Part shown: positions 18,201-25,668 of the stretch, one piece after another | Layout of the letters: the number at the start of each line of letters is the position of its first letter | How positions within the stretch are numbered: the first letter of the stretch is position 1 | Source: [Scytonema hofmanni] UTEX 2349 | GTDB taxonomy: Bacteria > Cyanobacteriota > Cyanobacteriia > Cyanobacteriales > Nostocaceae | Direction: 5' to 3' | DNA: 64,000 bases | Assembly: GCF_000582685.1 (NCBI RefSeq) | Contig: NZ_KK073768.1 | Location: 72,754 to 136,753 of the forward strand | The notes under the pieces: generated by a model | Told to the model about the DNA's origin: nothing | Databases searched by the model: none | The model's input: only the letters and a program-made list of their open reading frames with translations | Program-made: the position numbers and the translations under genes

Positions 18201-20932
18201 CTGCGTGTTGATGCTGAATAAGGAGGGTCAAAGGGTAAATCTTGGAATAGAGTTCCGATGCTACTATCGGTGATATCTTCTAAATAGTCACCGGGATTAT
18301 TCGGATTGATTTTGAAGATTGCGAGTTTATCATTATTGCGATCGCTTGCAACGGCAATATCAATGGATTCTCCATCCAACTTAAATCCATACTGCAAGTC
18401 GATATTGTTATAACGAATATTACCAGGATTCACTTCCTGTAGCAAATTCCCTGACAAATCGTAAACTCGCAAACCGGCATTTTTCACCGATGTCAATATC
18501 AAGCTTTTTTCTGCATCAGTCGAGTTAACGTAAATCGCTGGATCGTCCGCATCAGCACGTTCACTAAATGGTAAACTTGGATCGTCAAGTAAATCAGGAC
18601 GAGTTTCTACTGTAGGTGTTGCAGTAGGGATTAAATCTGCACCTAAAGTTAAAACTTGGGTAAATTGACTTTGACTGAAATTGTTATCACTCACCAACAC
18701 AATCGACTGCCGTCCATCTGGTAACACCGGACCGAAAGTGATACCCTCAATATTATCTGTCCCATTGGGTAAGTTCAACGAGTTGAGATTTAACAGCAAC
18801 CGCTTTTCAACAGGTTGGATTGCCGCAACTTGGTTAGAACTCAAGCTGTTAAGGGAATCAACAGAACTAATATCAGTTGCACCTTGCAAAGTGACTTCAT
18901 AAATCTTAATCGTATTTCCAACACCAGTAGAGAAAGAACGTTCTACCGCAAGTAGTGTACCTCGATTATCGATCGCGAGTAAATCCACTAAACCATTATC
19001 AGCGAAACCTGTAGCGGGATTTGGGGTTGTAGGGATTGCATCTATATTATATAGATATTCTTTTTCCGGTTGTCCTGTCACCAGATTGTATTGCACAATG
19101 CGCGATCGCGAACCGTTAGTCAAAGATGCGATCGCGCCATCTTGAAATAAAGCGCTTTCAGTAGCAGTGTACAATGTCCTTTGATCGGGTGCGATCGTCA
19201 GACTTTCAAAAGCCAAATTATTCCGAATCCCGGATAATTGAAGATCACCTGCATCTATTACACCACTACCATTCGTATCATCCACCACAGGTAGGAATTT
19301 TGTCGGTACAGGTAAAGAGCGAATTTGTTGTCCTGTCGAGAGCGAGAATTCATTAATAAACGGATTCATCACTCTACCCACACTCGGATTCACCTCACCT
19401 TCAGAGGAGATAAAAACAGTATTATTATTAGTTAAAGCAATCCCCTCAGGATCTAAACTATTGAGGGGAAACAAGTTACCATTTGCGTCTGTGAGTGTAG
19501 TAACGTTGGTAAAATTAACTTGTGGTAAATTAGCAGTAAAAGTATAAAAACGCGCAGGTGCAAATTGCGATCTATCATCAGCGATCGCGTAGTAGCGATT
19601 ATTGACAGCATCGTAAGTTACACCAGACAACCCACCAATGGGAGTTTCTACACCATTAACAGTTCCCGCTATACTAGAAGGAATAAAACCTGTAGCGAAA
19701 ACATTCTGTCCTTCAAACACCACACCAGAAACAGTTTTACCTACTTCAGTAGCACCAAGTTGCAAATCTACCCAAATTTGACGATGGTCAGAACTGGGGA
19801 AACCACCAGGAAAATTAGGGTTAAAAGTCCCTACCAAAGGGAATGTCGGATCAGTATTTAACGACCAAAACACACCAGAATTATCGATTTGCAAATCAGC
19901 AGAAGGTAAAACATAATCTGTTCGCAGATTTCCCGGTGCCGTATCTGCAAAATCTGCTGTATCAAAAGCAGGATTTCCGCGTTGAGTCAGATTTGCACCA
20001 CCTTGCAATATCGCTTGTTGAGAACCGCCCTCACTCGTCGGAATAAAGTTAGTATTGATATTGGGATTCTGTAACAATTGGCGAATCGCATTATCGAAGC
20101 TATCACCATCTACAGGATCTGCATTCTGATCGCCCATGATAACAAAACTCGATCCAGTTGAGATACCGCCTTTTTTACCAGTATCATCATAAATATAATC
20201 GCCCTTCCCAGGTGTGATATAATCTGCCCAAAAGCGGATTTCATCATAATTGCGTTTACCGTTACGGTCTTCCGCACCATCGAAAGTTGGAGGTGTGGGA
20301 TGACTAACTAAAGCGTGAATCGTCTCGCCATTCACAATAATGGGAATATCCCAATGACTTTTAGAAGAAAGCCTTAAAACAGCTTGTTCTTCTGGTGAAT
20401 ACCAAGGAGTTCCAGAACCAGGAGTGCTAATTGTCGATAGCAACGAGTCTGGCATATCTTTCCACAAAAAATTCTGGAAAGTTCGCACATTCGCAGTATC
20501 TATAGGATACTTCGACAGCAGCAACATCCCAAACTGACCGGGGAAATTGCCAAATCCGAAAGCATCATTGCCGTATCCTGCTTCTGCTGGGTTCGTAACT
20601 GCTCTCCCATCATTATCTAAATCAAATCCGGAGGCAATACCCGTATTTGACGGAGCAATGTAGACATAAGGATATTCTACCGGAGTTGCGCCATTTTGAC
20701 TCACGCCAAGATAATTTTGTTGAAATAATTCGACAGCTTTGAGCGGATCTTCTGCAAAGTAGTCAAATTCATTAATTAACTGTACATCTGCATTAGTGCG
20801 CTGGATAATTTGGGCAACCGTTGCAGCTTGTGCGTTATTTGGGGTGGATAAATCGGTTACTAATTGACCTTCAGCATTGCGGTTCAAAGATGCGTTGAAT
20901 AGGGAAAAACGTATCGTGTTAATAGTTACCAT
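15215..20932 (-). CDS. Giant RTX protein: nuclease, esterase-like phytase, BPP phytase and PhoD phosphatase modules
   Basis: 1905 residues. About 1-390 is an endonuclease/exonuclease/phosphatase domain (LINEFDYFAED, VSHPTPPTFDG, VIMGDQNADP, SSDHRQIW). About 395-760 is an esterase-like phytase propeller (GGLSGVTYDAVNNRYYAIADDRS, DPEGIAL). About 770-1130 is a beta-propeller phytase (ADADDPAIYVN, LQYGFKLDGESIDIAVASDR). About 1145-1715 is a PhoD phosphatase with its N-terminal Fn3-like part (GDWRGE, FEFGDTIYAD, TIDDHEVTNDF, ADIHGTVV). About 1715-1850 has RTX-like calcium-binding repeats. No signal peptide is seen; the C-terminal RTX tail implies type I secretion. Together the modules would free phosphate from DNA, phytate and phosphoesters outside the cell. 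The transporter is not in this window. Confidence 0.85.
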   Translation of the reverse strand: MVTINTIRFSLFNASLNRNAEGQLVTDLSTPNNAQAATVAQIIQRTNADVQLINEFDYFAEDPLKAVELFQQNYLGVSQNGATPVEYPYVYIAPSNTGIASGFDLDNDGRAVTNPAEAGYGNDAFGFGNFPGQFGMLLLSKYPIDTANVRTFQNFLWKDMPDSLLSTISTPGSGTPWYSPEEQAVLRLSSKSHWDIPIIVNGETIHALVSHPTPPTFDGAEDRNGKRNYDEIRFWADYITPGKGDYIYDDTGKKGGISTGSSFVIMGDQNADPVDGDSFDNAIRQLLQNPNINTNFIPTSEGGSQQAILQGGANLTQRGNPAFDTADFADTAPGNLRTDYVLPSADLQIDNSGVFWSLNTDPTFPLVGTFNPNFPGGFPSSDHRQIWVDLQLGATEVGKTVSGVVFEGQNVFATGFIPSSIAGTVNGVETPIGGLSGVTYDAVNNRYYAIADDRSQFAPARFYTFTANLPQVNFTNVTTLTDANGNLFPLNSLDPEGIALTNNNTVFISSEGEVNPSVGRVMNPFINEFSLSTGQQIRSLPVPTKFLPVVDDTNGSGVIDAGDLQLSGIRNNLAFESLTIAPDQRTLYTATESALFQDGAIASLTNGSRSRIVQYNLVTGQPEKEYLYNIDAIPTTPNPATGFADNGLVDLLAIDNRGTLLAVERSFSTGVGNTIKIYEVTLQGATDISSVDSLNSLSSNQVAAIQPVEKRLLLNLNSLNLPNGTDNIEGITFGPVLPDGRQSIVLVSDNNFSQSQFTQVLTLGADLIPTATPTVETRPDLLDDPSLPFSERADADDPAIYVNSTDAEKSLILTSVKNAGLRVYDLSGNLLQEVNPGNIRYNNIDLQYGFKLDGESIDIAVASDRNNDKLAIFKINPNNPGDYLEDITDSSIGTLFQDLPFDPPYSASTRSAYGLALYRSPVTDDYYVFASRRATGDVAQFKLIDQGNGKIGAERVREFTLPSPTGVDRSPQTEGTVVDQELGFLYIAQEDVGIWKFQAEPNGGTTGSLIERVRFEGGNNLTDDAEGLTIYYGKDGTGYLLASSQGDSTFAAFTREGNNDFLGRFAVGSNGSIDSVQESDGADVINVPLGSKFPFGLFVTHDGNNLPAQIIDGENVKTNFKLVPWENIVSALPNALTIDTTSYNPRNPQANSLLNGIASGDTTQTSTVLWARSNFTGNVSFEYSTTPDFSNIAGKATATVTNPLQPVKVEVTGLTAGTQYYYRVADAAGATESGQFKTSAALGTQAGLRFGVAGDWRGELSPYPAISNVPQSNLEFFFEFGDTIYADIPSPALRNPDGTEKAQAQTLDDFRIKNSEVYSQRFGVNTWGDLRASTSILATIDDHEVTNDFEGGENLTSASATDQALYGATTGLVNDSPLYENGLQAFQEYNPLRDRFYGETGDARTAGERQLYRYNTFGSDAATFVLDARSFRDAGLPAVTNLNDPVQVGNFLTQSFNSDRTLLGRQQVEDLKRDLLTSEQNGITWKFIMAPEPTQNLGVLAASDRYEGYAAERTEILKFINDNKIDNVVFVAADIHGTVVNNLTYQLAPGQAQIATTAFEITTGSVAFDAPFGQTVAELATSVGLLTPAQRAFYDSLPIANDGDSLPNDKDDFIKQIVDNGLAPLGYDPVGLNNNLPQAEGLINAKLLQGDYVATHTYGWTEFNIDAETQKLTLTTYGVEAYTREELEANPNAIISRQPKIVSQFEVDARNSGIRGTAGDDTLYGINGDDIVSGLGGNNTIYAGEGNNTISAADGNNTVYVGAGNDRITTGNGNNTIYAGEGVNTVNTGSGNDLIYAGAGNDVINAGVGNNTIFAGEGNNTITSSGIDTIFAGSGSDRFIFGQGAGIATIIKFDESDRITLTGGLTFSNLNISQNGDDTLISAGTDLLAILKYTQSNTITSAIFA

Positions 20933-20966
20933 TCTTTTATTCTGGGGTAAGTGATGATTTTTTTTG

Positions 20967-21046
20967 AACGAACCGCAGAGTACGCAGAGAACGCAGAGGA
21001 GGAAACTCTTATCTTCTCTGTGTCCTCTGTGTCTCTGCGGTTCGTT
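20967..21046. repeat. Hairpin of 14-bp arms with GCAGAG tandem motif
   Basis: AACGAACCGCAGAG (20967-20980) pairs with CTCTGCGGTTCGTT (21033-21046), with further partial complementarity inside (ACGCAGAG / CTCTGTGT). It separates the two RTX genes. The same 14-mer occurs inside the magnesium-chelatase gene at 45775. Confidence 0.65.
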
Positions 21047-21056
21047 TATTTAGTAT

Positions 21057-23867
21057 CTAAGCAAGATTGACAGTATTCAATTGCACATATTTCAGCGTCG
21101 CTAGCAAATCATTACCCGCACTAACCAAGGTATCATTGCCACTAACGCTAACCGTAAAATTACTCCCAGATAAACCACTTCCGCGAGTAATTTGGTCATT
21201 AGAAGAGAAACCGAAGATGGTGACAGCACCAATACCAGCATCAAAGATAAAGCGATCGCTTCCACTGCCAACATAAACTGTATCGTTACCTGTTCCCGCA
21301 GATATGATGTTATTACCTTCACTAGCATAAATCAGGTCATCACCTGCACCAGTTGATATGGTGTCATCACCTGCACCTGCGTAAATCAGATCGTTACCAG
21401 TTCCTGTGACAACCCGATTTCTACCTTCACTAGCGTAAACGCTATTATTACCATTACCCAGGAAGAAGACATCATTAACAGCACCACCATAAGCAATATC
21501 ATTTCCAGATTTGGCAAGAAAGGTGTTATTACCTTCGCTACCGTAAAGGGTATTGTTACCTTCACCACCATCTAGAAAGTCATCACCTGGAGTACCGAAT
21601 AAGGTATCATCTTCATTACCACCTAAAATTTGCGAAGTTGGTAAGTTCAATCCAGCAAAACCAACACGAGGATCTAAATTCAGTGGTTTATCAAGCTGTA
21701 GTTGGATGATTTCGTTGTTGTCAATTCCGGGAGGACGACCTACAGAGAAAGGATAATTATTGTCATTGGCAACTAAGATGGTATTTTCATCAAGTACCAA
21801 CACATCTTCAATGGTTTGGAAGGGAAATCTAAAGGTGGTGCTACCATCTTGGTTGAGGTCATTCGGATCTTGAATGTTCAACAAGTCAGCAACTTCTTCC
21901 TTCTGTACAAAGCCGTTTGCATCTTTTTGGGATAAATCAACTTTGAAGATTTTCTTGAATTGAGCGTTGTCTGCTTGATTGTTATCACGCTCAATCACCA
22001 AGTACTCATTATCGTTGATAACGGTAAAGTCGCCGATCGCATTGGCGGTATTTTCTAGTTTGTAATATCCAACCAAACCTTGAAATTGTTGACTTGCGAT
22101 ATCAAATTCATGAATTCGCAAAGCATTTTCTGGATCGCCGACAACAAAACCCTCTAATAAAGGATATAATTTTGTTTTGTCAGGGTTGATTGCTATACCC
22201 TCAAAGCCTCTAGAACGACCTAAGTTAGAAACAGCATTACCAGCCAGAACATCAGGATTATCAGGCGATCGCACAAAATCCCCAGTAATTTGATCTCTTA
22301 CTATGTCTCCGGTTCCGGGGAAGTCACCAAAGAACCCATCAACACCTAACTGAATAAATTGTCTGATTTCTAGTTCTGGATTGCCTTGATAATCTGCTGC
22401 CAAATACAGACCTTCGTTGCGGAAGGTGTACGGATGTACTAATAACCCGGCATCGTGAGCATCTGTAATTAAAGATGTTGGGGGTAAAGTTGTTTTATCA
22501 GCATCATTAACTGCACCATCACCATTTAGATCATCCGCTCTGCCATCACCATTAGCATCAGTTCCCCTAATTGAAACAATCATCCGTTTCCAAGGACCAA
22601 TACCATCAGCGTAAGTTGCAACTTCCTGCAAACCTTCAGCAGTCCGCAAATCTCCATAGGTGCGAGAGTCGCCACTGACCACAAAATCATAAGGTTGGCT
22701 TTCAATTATTGTACCATCTAAAGCAATATCCCTTGCATCCAATAATTGAACTAATGGTACATCAATGAGCGTGTTCAGTTCTTTGAGGTTTGCAACTTCA
22801 AACGACTGGATGAAAACTCGACTTGGATCGGTGAAGTCGTTTCTCTTGAGGATGTCAACTAATGGTTCTTCCAAAGAAAGTCCGACAGAATCGTGGTAAG
22901 TCGGATGTTTGGTTTCTGGATAGATACCGATTTTCTTACCTGTTTCTGCTTCAACTTCCTTAACTAAATCGAGAATTTCCTGAAGAGTCGGAACTTCAAA
23001 CAGACCATTGTAAGATTGATCGCGGAAAGGAAGACGCTCTATAGCTCGTAGAGTCTTAATTTCTGCTAAAGTGAAGTCATCAGCAAACCAACCAGTTTCG
23101 GTAATCCCATCAATAACTTTAGTTGTGAAGCGATCGGCAAATTCTGGACGAGTTGCAACGTCAGTAGTAGCTGAAATATTGACTTCATGACGAGCAATTA
23201 ATATGCCGTCTTTTGTGGCTACCAAATCTGGTTCAATAAAATCAGCACCCTGCTCAATCGCTAATTTGTAGGAAGCGAGAGTATGTTCTGGACGCTCTCC
23301 ACTAGCACCTCTATGACCAATGACAATTGGTGGTTTGCCATTCAAAGTGTTGAGTTGAGCAAAGTTGGGGGTAGAAATGGGTGCATCTAGCAATCTACCT
23401 GTGCTATCAAAGTGCAACAAATAAGGACCGAACTCATCCCCAATCCAGATTGTACCATCATTTGCCAAATTAAAAGATTCGATATCGAAATCTGCCCCTG
23501 TCAACAACCGTTCAGTTGTATTTTCGTTGACAATTTGAAATGAAGCCTTGCGATCGGGGTCAGCGAGCTGAATGAAGTTTAAAACATTAACGCTACCGTC
23601 TCCCCCTTCTGTACTGCGGAAGCTCGGATCAACGCGATAAATTCTTAAAAGGAAATCAGAACTGTTTGTTTTGGCTCCATACCCATTATCAGGTAGAAAC
23701 CAGAAGCTATTTTCGTCAGCAAACTGAACTCCGCTAAAGCCTTGAATTGGTTGTCCGGGAAAAGGACCTGTGCGACCATTAGCAGAAATAAGCGCACCAG
23801 ATAAAGGACCCGGAGCAAATGTATCCGCTGGTAATGTAGCGAAGCCTTTTAGTGTTACGGTTGACAT
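21057..23867 (-). CDS. RTX protein with GDPD nested inside an esterase-like phytase domain
   Basis: 936 residues. Residues 1-180 start an esterase-like phytase propeller (GFSGVQFADENSFWFLPDNGYGAK, DFDIESFNLANDGTIWIGDEFGPYLL). A glycerophosphodiester phosphodiesterase domain follows at about 183-535 (HRGASGERPEHTLASY, GADFIEPDLVATKDG, HEVNISATTD, IYPETKHP). The propeller then resumes (GFEGIAINPDKTKLYPLLEG, VIERDNNQ). RTX-like repeats fill about 715-880, and the tail (TLVSAGNDLLATLKY) resembles that of the downstream giant protein. No signal peptide, so type I secretion is likely. It should hydrolyse glycerophosphodiesters outside the cell. It is co-directional with the 1905-residue protein, 124 bp upstream of it. 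Confidence 0.85.
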   Translation of the reverse strand: MSTVTLKGFATLPADTFAPGPLSGALISANGRTGPFPGQPIQGFSGVQFADENSFWFLPDNGYGAKTNSSDFLLRIYRVDPSFRSTEGGDGSVNVLNFIQLADPDRKASFQIVNENTTERLLTGADFDIESFNLANDGTIWIGDEFGPYLLHFDSTGRLLDAPISTPNFAQLNTLNGKPPIVIGHRGASGERPEHTLASYKLAIEQGADFIEPDLVATKDGILIARHEVNISATTDVATRPEFADRFTTKVIDGITETGWFADDFTLAEIKTLRAIERLPFRDQSYNGLFEVPTLQEILDLVKEVEAETGKKIGIYPETKHPTYHDSVGLSLEEPLVDILKRNDFTDPSRVFIQSFEVANLKELNTLIDVPLVQLLDARDIALDGTIIESQPYDFVVSGDSRTYGDLRTAEGLQEVATYADGIGPWKRMIVSIRGTDANGDGRADDLNGDGAVNDADKTTLPPTSLITDAHDAGLLVHPYTFRNEGLYLAADYQGNPELEIRQFIQLGVDGFFGDFPGTGDIVRDQITGDFVRSPDNPDVLAGNAVSNLGRSRGFEGIAINPDKTKLYPLLEGFVVGDPENALRIHEFDIASQQFQGLVGYYKLENTANAIGDFTVINDNEYLVIERDNNQADNAQFKKIFKVDLSQKDANGFVQKEEVADLLNIQDPNDLNQDGSTTFRFPFQTIEDVLVLDENTILVANDNNYPFSVGRPPGIDNNEIIQLQLDKPLNLDPRVGFAGLNLPTSQILGGNEDDTLFGTPGDDFLDGGEGNNTLYGSEGNNTFLAKSGNDIAYGGAVNDVFFLGNGNNSVYASEGRNRVVTGTGNDLIYAGAGDDTISTGAGDDLIYASEGNNIISAGTGNDTVYVGSGSDRFIFDAGIGAVTIFGFSSNDQITRGSGLSGSNFTVSVSGNDTLVSAGNDLLATLKYVQLNTVNLA

Positions 23868-24145
23868 AATTATTTCCTTGATCTTCTTGTGTTAGACTAA
23901 TTTTTTACACAAAAATTCAGAATTAACACCCTTGACAAAAAAAAGCACGCAACTGTCAAATGGCTTTGTGCTCTTTTTCTCTAATGTTCCACACTCAGGT
24001 TAAGAAGAGAAAATCTATTGATTAAAATAAGTATTTTTTATAAGTAAATGCACTTAACCAGAGCGTCGTTCTTAATTTCAGACCTGACGCTCAAATAAAA
24101 TTTACCCTGAAAACTGGAGTTTTAGCGACTTGTTTAACCGGACTT

Positions 24146-24310
24146 AGACAAGAATCTTTGTATCTCAGGTGTTGCTAATAACTCTTGTAGAGACGTAGCA
24201 CACAATAGTCTCTTTTTTAACAGATGTCTATTTTTTTTTGTCGCTTTTTCAACAGTTAGAGCGATCGCTTATAAATTGGTTAGGACTACCCAACGGCAAA
24301 TAACCAAATC
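24146..24310. repeat. Relic of the TPR-protease gene end and a duplicated spacer segment
   Basis: 24146-24180 nearly matches the C-terminal coding end of the TPR protease gene at 25680-25715 (both contain ATCTTTGTATCTCAGGTGTT). 24249-24305 nearly matches 25491-25547, sharing GCGATCGCTT and ACCCAACGGCAAATAAC. So parts of this spacer are duplicated debris. The rest of 23868-24459 shows no gene. Confidence 0.6.
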
Positions 24311-24385
24311 TACTGCTGAAACTTTCTAAGCGATCGCATATCCCCTCATTTCCATTTATATCATGTTCGACAAATCACATATACT

Positions 24386-24414
24386 GTAGAGACGTTCCGC
24401 CGGAACGTCTCTAC
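24386..24414. repeat. GTAGAGACG palindrome, intergenic copy
   Basis: GTAGAGACGTTCCG (24386-24399), one base, then CGGAACGTCTCTAC (24401-24414). It is one of at least eight copies of this palindrome family in the window. It lies downstream of the small HNH operon. Confidence 0.75.
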
Positions 24415-24459
24415 GACGGTTGCGATATTTTTATTAATGTTAATTAAACGGACATGATC

Positions 24460-24690
24460 TTACGCTACTTTTAAAGCTTTCTCAGGTAAAGTCAATGCTT
24501 CTGGCAAAAGCTTCCCTTGTTCGTGATACCATTCAATTAGAGAGGAAATCACTTCCTGTCCGTGTTTAGCAGCTTCCTCGTAAGTTTTGCCATGAGTGTG
24601 AAATTGTTGCCAAGGAAATTCAGGTAAATGTACCAAGTAACAATTATCTTCATCTGACCATTGAATTATCATACTGTAGCGATGGTTCAT
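24460..24690 (-). CDS. HicB-like antitoxin-family protein
   Basis: 76 residues. YSMIIQWSDEDNCYLVHLPEFP and the helical stretch TYEEAAKHGQEVISSLIEWY match the HicB partial RNase H-like fold. It has no C-terminal DNA-binding domain. Its ATG overlaps the HNH gene's stop by four bases (24687-24690), so the two are co-translated. There is no HicA next to it; the partner in the operon is instead an HNH nuclease. Confidence 0.8.
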   Translation of the reverse strand: MNHRYSMIIQWSDEDNCYLVHLPEFPWQQFHTHGKTYEEAAKHGQEVISSLIEWYHEQGKLLPEALTLPEKALKVA

Positions 24691-25142
24691 TGTTCCTCTT
24701 GGCGTGGGTCTTCAACGAAAGGATGAAAACCACCTTTTACCCAAAGTTGCCGAGATTTTTGAATGAATTGGTCGGAGCGTCGTTCATCGTTCAAATCAAG
24801 TCGGTTGCAAGTTGTTCGACCTGTAGATGTAGTACCAATAATTTTTGTAGCGTCTGCTGACCAAGTAAAGTGTTCAGCCCATTTTTGCAGACGAGGATTA
24901 AATAAAGCAACTTCTTGCTGAGTTTGTGGATCAATTCCAACTGTAAAATTATAGTGGCGTTCATTACACCCGCGACAAGCTAAAGCCAAATTATCCATAT
25001 CATCCGAACCACCTAAAGATTGTGGGTAGATGTGGTCAATTGTTAAAGGAGATGTGCTGAGGAATTCAGGATAATGGCAATATTCACAGCGAAAGTTAGC
25101 ACGTCTGCGTACTAATTCTTGAATCTTGTTAGAAATTGTCAT
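24687..25142 (-). CDS. HNH endonuclease
   Basis: 151 residues. CEYCHYP, then LTIDHIYPQSLGGSDDMDNLALACRGCNERH, is a full HNH motif with two CxxC zinc knuckles. After it comes a cyanobacterial-type tail (LFNPRLQKWAEHFTWS, then GTTSTGRTTCNRLDLN). It overlaps its neighbours by four bases on both sides, making a tightly coupled three-gene operon with a 78-residue protein upstream and a HicB-like protein downstream. It may be a defence or toxin-type nuclease or a homing relic. The cellular target is unknown. Confidence 0.85.
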   Translation of the reverse strand: MTISNKIQELVRRRANFRCEYCHYPEFLSTSPLTIDHIYPQSLGGSDDMDNLALACRGCNERHYNFTVGIDPQTQQEVALFNPRLQKWAEHFTWSADATKIIGTTSTGRTTCNRLDLNDERRSDQFIQKSRQLWVKGGFHPFVEDPRQEEQ

Positions 25143-25375
25143 ACCTGAGACGCAATCATCGCATTGATGTAGCTAAAAATTACGTCTAATTCTCCAATAG
25201 CTTCAAGTTCAGCTGCTTCTTCTGATGTGAGTAAATCTGCTTTTTTCTTATCCAGAAGTTCTTGCATCCGCAAACCCAGTTGTTCAGTAAATTTGAACAG
25301 ATTAAGATTATTGAGTTTTTCGACTCGAATACCAGTCGTTACTAAAGATGAGGGTTTAACTATTGCTGTAGCCAT
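25139..25375 (-). CDS. Small conserved-type protein of the HNH operon
   Basis: 78 residues, no domain recognised. The second half (LGLRMQELLDKKKADLLTSEEAAELEAIGELDVIFSYINAMIA) looks like a helical hairpin, rich in Leu and Glu. It is the first gene of the overlapping HNH-HicB operon (four-base overlap at 25139-25142). By position it could be an accessory or immunity protein for the nuclease; this is inference. Confidence 0.65.
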   Translation of the reverse strand: MATAIVKPSSLVTTGIRVEKLNNLNLFKFTEQLGLRMQELLDKKKADLLTSEEAAELEAIGELDVIFSYINAMIASQV

Positions 25376-25447
25376 CAGGTTATTGCGATTGAATATACTG
25401 CTATTGTAATAAAATTAGCGCGATCGCATTATCTCTTCCAGAATTTT

Positions 25448-25547
25448 GGATTAATCTTGATGGCAGTATTGAAATCAGCGATCGCATATCGAACAGTTAA
25501 AGCGATCGCTTCATTAACTGGTTAGGATTACCCAACGGCAAATAACG
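25448..25547. repeat. Orphan TPR-repeat fragment and duplicated segment
   Basis: 25448-25486 is a 39-base match to the 102-bp TPR unit of the neighbouring protease genes (contains ATTAATCTTGATGGCAG), outside any reading frame. 25491-25547 is the second copy of the segment at 24249-24305. These point to loss of, or recombination with, another TPR gene. Confidence 0.65.
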
Positions 25548-25668
25548 CTCTTTTATTACTCTCGCCAGATTAAATTTGAAACCCTATATTCATATTAGTC
25601 CGCGCAGGCGGACTTTGTTTGTGTAGCCGCGATTTTAATCGTCGCGATTTCTCCTCATTTGTTATTCT

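Noticed and set aside
23997..24004. CTTAACCT (minus strand), a Pho-box-like octamer 130 bp before the GDPD-RTX gene
   Set aside because: Only one good octamer is visible; the 11-base-spaced partners expected of a cyanobacterial Pho box do not match. Tempting given the phosphate genes, but not enough.
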